Assembly (NCBI RefSeq): GCF_023635005.1
Contig: NZ_JAMLJM010000005.1
Span: 1-64,000 of the forward strand
DNA from: Flavobacterium luminosum
GTDB lineage: Bacteria > Bacteroidota > Bacteroidia > Flavobacteriales > Flavobacteriaceae
Length of the DNA: 64,000 bases
Direction of reading: 5' to 3'
A program made the translations under genes and the position numbers. The notes under the pieces are model-generated. The model was not told where the DNA came from. It saw only the letters and a list, made by a program, of their open reading frames with translations, and did no database searches. Below, in pieces: positions 62,357 through 64,000 of this stretch (its first letter is position 1; each line of letters begins with the position of its first letter).

Positions 62357-62727
62357 CGATATCAATTAAACACCAAAAATAGGGACTACAAAGATAATTC
62401 TATTCTGAAAACAAAATCAGTATTATCTTATTTTTAGCATATTGCCTTAATTTTTAATTGCTTTTTAGTCTGTACAATAAGAATTAAGTTTACTTTTTGT
62501 TTCAATGTTTATGAAATAGCAATAGATCCGATAGATTAGAAGGTGGTCTTGTGAAAAGGATTTCATAGAAATTTATAGTATACAAAAAAATCCTCACGAA
62601 AATAAGAGCTTTAGAAAACGAAATACATCTACTTTTCTGATTGTACTTATAAAGTACAGTCTCTTTTCGTGAGGAATTTTTAATAGGTTACAGAAACAGT
62701 TTTAAATGGATTTCTGTAGTTCACTTT
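62357..62727. other. Intergenic region with a structured element
   Basis: About 371 nt without a gene. On the left is the DUF5686 promoter (-7 at 62,389-62,396). On the right, 62,583-62,681 is a structured inverted repeat (separate entry). The middle (about 62,420-62,580) is AT-rich with nothing I can support. Confidence 0.6.
62583..62681. repeat. Three-way-junction inverted-repeat element, possible terminator or small RNA
   Basis: Outer arms TCCTCACGAAAA (62,591-62,602) and TTTTCGTGAGGA (62,664-62,675) are exact complements, extended by A/T runs. Two inner hairpins fit: AGAAAA (62,613-62,618) with TTTTCT (62,633-62,638), and TGTACTT (62,642-62,648) with AAGTACA (62,652-62,658) around a 3-nt loop. 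On the minus strand T7 follows the outer stem, so it could end transcription of the exported Ppx-like gene. Confidence 0.65.
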
Positions 62728-63804
62728 TTAGTATACTTTTTTTACTTTTTCAGAACGATCCGCAATGTATGAAACCAACCAAGCGATTTGTCCTTCTTTA
62801 GCAAAATATAATTTCTTTTCGTTGATATGTGGGACTGCTTCCAAACAAACCAATAAGATATTACTTCCAGATATTAAGTATTTTTGAGAGTATGTTTTTA
62901 GCACTCGCTCCACATCTTTATCTGTTTTGGCCATCTCTTCGAACTTTTTAAAGTTGTTTTTCAAAATGGCATCGTAGTTAATAACATCTTCTAGTTTAAA
63001 CTCATTGAAAGTTTCTTTAGCTACACCATTATATAAGGTGTAAAAAGCCCACACCGCTCCGCCAGATAGGTAAATCTTTTCTTTTTTCAATGCAACCGGT
63101 CTTGAATTGTACATCGCGGTTACTTGTTCTCTCAATACAGGTAAGTAACCAAAAGATTTGTTGTTGTATTCGCTGATATCGTTATTTCTGGTTTTTTTGT
63201 TCACAGCTTCTGTAAGTGTGATCGTACCATAGTTAAGATTTAAAGGGAAAAACACAAAGTTTTCATTATTCAAGATGTCAACATAGCCACCTTTCGTATT
63301 TCCCCCTCCAATATCCAATACCATTGAATTTTCATAATCAATAGGAGGAATACAACCTTTCAAAAGCATTTTACCTTCTGTTTGTGCATCGATGAAATCT
63401 AAATCTTTTTGGGTTAAAAGTTTCACTTTATCGGTTAGATCTTTTGTGTTTTTTGCCATGGCAACTCCTGAAGAACCTACGATGAATATGTTTTCATCGG
63501 GTACTTTTAACTCGTCTTTAATTTTTTTATAGTTGGCTAGAACCACAGCAGCACCTCTATCAATATCTTCTTTTGCTAGAGTGCTGTCAATCGATATATT
63601 TTTAGCAATTCCAACATTTTCAGACCAATAGGTTTTAATTGTAAAATCACCTTTTTTGATATTGTTAATATCTAAAACGGTCATTTTTATCCCTTTACTA
63701 CCGATTTCTATTCCTGCGAATAGATTTTTGTTTCCTTGTGCAAAGTTGTTGGTCTGAATGAACAAAAATGCCAACAAGAACACTACTAAATTTGTTTTTT
63801 TCAT
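62728..63804 (-). CDS. Exported Ppx/GppA-like (ASKHA-fold) protein
   Basis: A 358-residue protein with a clear signal peptide (MKKTNLVVFLLAFLFIQTNNFAQ) and then exopolyphosphatase/GppA-like motifs: GIEIGSKGIKMTVLD (31-45) and MVLDIGGGNTKGGYVD (161-176), the phosphate-binding loops, plus VGSSGVAMAKN (109-119). Normal Ppx/GppA proteins are cytoplasmic; an exported version would have polyphosphate, not ATP, as a possible partner. I chose the ATG at 63,804 (MKKTN) over the longer start at 63,849. Confidence 0.78.
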   Translation of the reverse strand: MKKTNLVVFLLAFLFIQTNNFAQGNKNLFAGIEIGSKGIKMTVLDINNIKKGDFTIKTYWSENVGIAKNISIDSTLAKEDIDRGAAVVLANYKKIKDELKVPDENIFIVGSSGVAMAKNTKDLTDKVKLLTQKDLDFIDAQTEGKMLLKGCIPPIDYENSMVLDIGGGNTKGGYVDILNNENFVFFPLNLNYGTITLTEAVNKKTRNNDISEYNNKSFGYLPVLREQVTAMYNSRPVALKKEKIYLSGGAVWAFYTLYNGVAKETFNEFKLEDVINYDAILKNNFKKFEEMAKTDKDVERVLKTYSQKYLISGSNILLVCLEAVPHINEKKLYFAKEGQIAWLVSYIADRSEKVKKVY

Positions 63805-63932
63805 GTGGTCAAGTTTTCTTTTGGAAAGACAATGTTTTTTACTTTCCAAAAATTAATTTATTAAAATAAAGAACTTTTATCCAGAAAAATTGCTGTTTTA
63901 GGGAATCTACAGTAATTTCACTGTGGCAAAAG

Positions 63933-64000
63933 TTATACTTTCATGATTTCAGCTTCTTTAACTACCAAAAGATCCTCAATTTTTTTGATATAAGTATCGG
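63933..64000 (-). CDS. frr: Ribosome recycling factor, C-terminal fragment (runs off window)
   Basis: The minus strand from the right edge reads D-T-Y-I-K-K-I-E-D-L-L-V-V-K-E-A-E-I-M-K-V then TAA (63,935-63,933). This is the characteristic C-terminus of bacterial RRF (DKYIxxIExLLxxKExEIMxV). RRF separates ribosomal subunits after termination. The body of the gene lies to the right of the window. Confidence 0.85.
   Translation of the reverse strand, partial: DTYIKKIEDLLVVKEAEIMKV

Noticed and set aside
1..64000. CRISPR arrays, insertion sequences, prophage or integrase genes
   Set aside because: I looked for regularly spaced repeats, transposase and integrase motifs and attachment-site duplications and found none.

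Overview
The window is AT-rich DNA that reads as a chromosomal segment from a gliding-lineage Flavobacteriaceae bacterium, most likely Flavobacterium or a close relative. The evidence is a GldD gliding lipoprotein, alternative complex III (actA-F) followed by an aa3-type oxidase, a short NuoG, TonB-dependent receptors with N-terminal carboxypeptidase-like domains, DUF5686, Bacteroidota-type promoters (TTG, about 19 nt, TAnnTTTG) and few Shine-Dalgarno sequences. No insertion sequence, prophage, integrase or CRISPR array was seen; most of the window is core genome.

Layout. Positions 1-10,407 (all minus) hold the most accessory-looking region: two operons with a TonB receptor, two alpha/beta hydrolases (one exported), 3-hydroxybutyrate dehydrogenase, CoA-transferase subunit A, an acyl-CoA-synthetase-like ligase, a sodium:solute symporter and an unrecognised helical protein. 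A four-helix-bundle ORF starts just beyond scoA at the left edge. Both operons carry the same motif (TTAAC, 9 nt, TGTGACTTTT) 60-90 nt before their first gene, so they probably form one regulon; I propose uptake and oxidation of 3-hydroxybutyrate oligomers or esters. Positions 10,732-19,342 hold housekeeping genes: Mrp-type Fe-S carrier, NifU-like protein, ferredoxin/flavodoxin-NADP reductase, a drug/metabolite exporter, an HMA-domain lipoprotein, gldD-ssb-mutY, HU, a 30-residue basic protein that is easily missed, and RNase G.

Positions 19,511-32,435 are one 14-gene nuo operon (nuoA-N) for NADH:menaquinone oxidoreductase. Positions 32,548-37,873 hold queD/PTPS, a hydrolase, rplU-rpmA, tatD, an acyltransferase, ansA and tRNA-Ser(GGA). 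Positions 37,920-39,027 hold a lipoprotein with three copies of a HGQPGHxC motif and a SPOR-domain protein. Positions 39,246-50,697 are the act-cox operon (actABCDEF-coxBA). Together nuo and act-cox encode a nearly complete chain from NADH through menaquinone, ACIII and cytochrome c to oxygen.

Positions 50,761-64,000 hold a PorT-like barrel, a PAP2-like membrane protein, rpoN, asnS, an MMPL/RND permease, a cation:proton antiporter, a DUF5686 outer-membrane protein, an exported Ppx/GppA-like protein and the 3' end of frr. A roughly 100-nt element at 62,583-62,681 can fold as a three-way junction and sits between the last two minus-strand operons.
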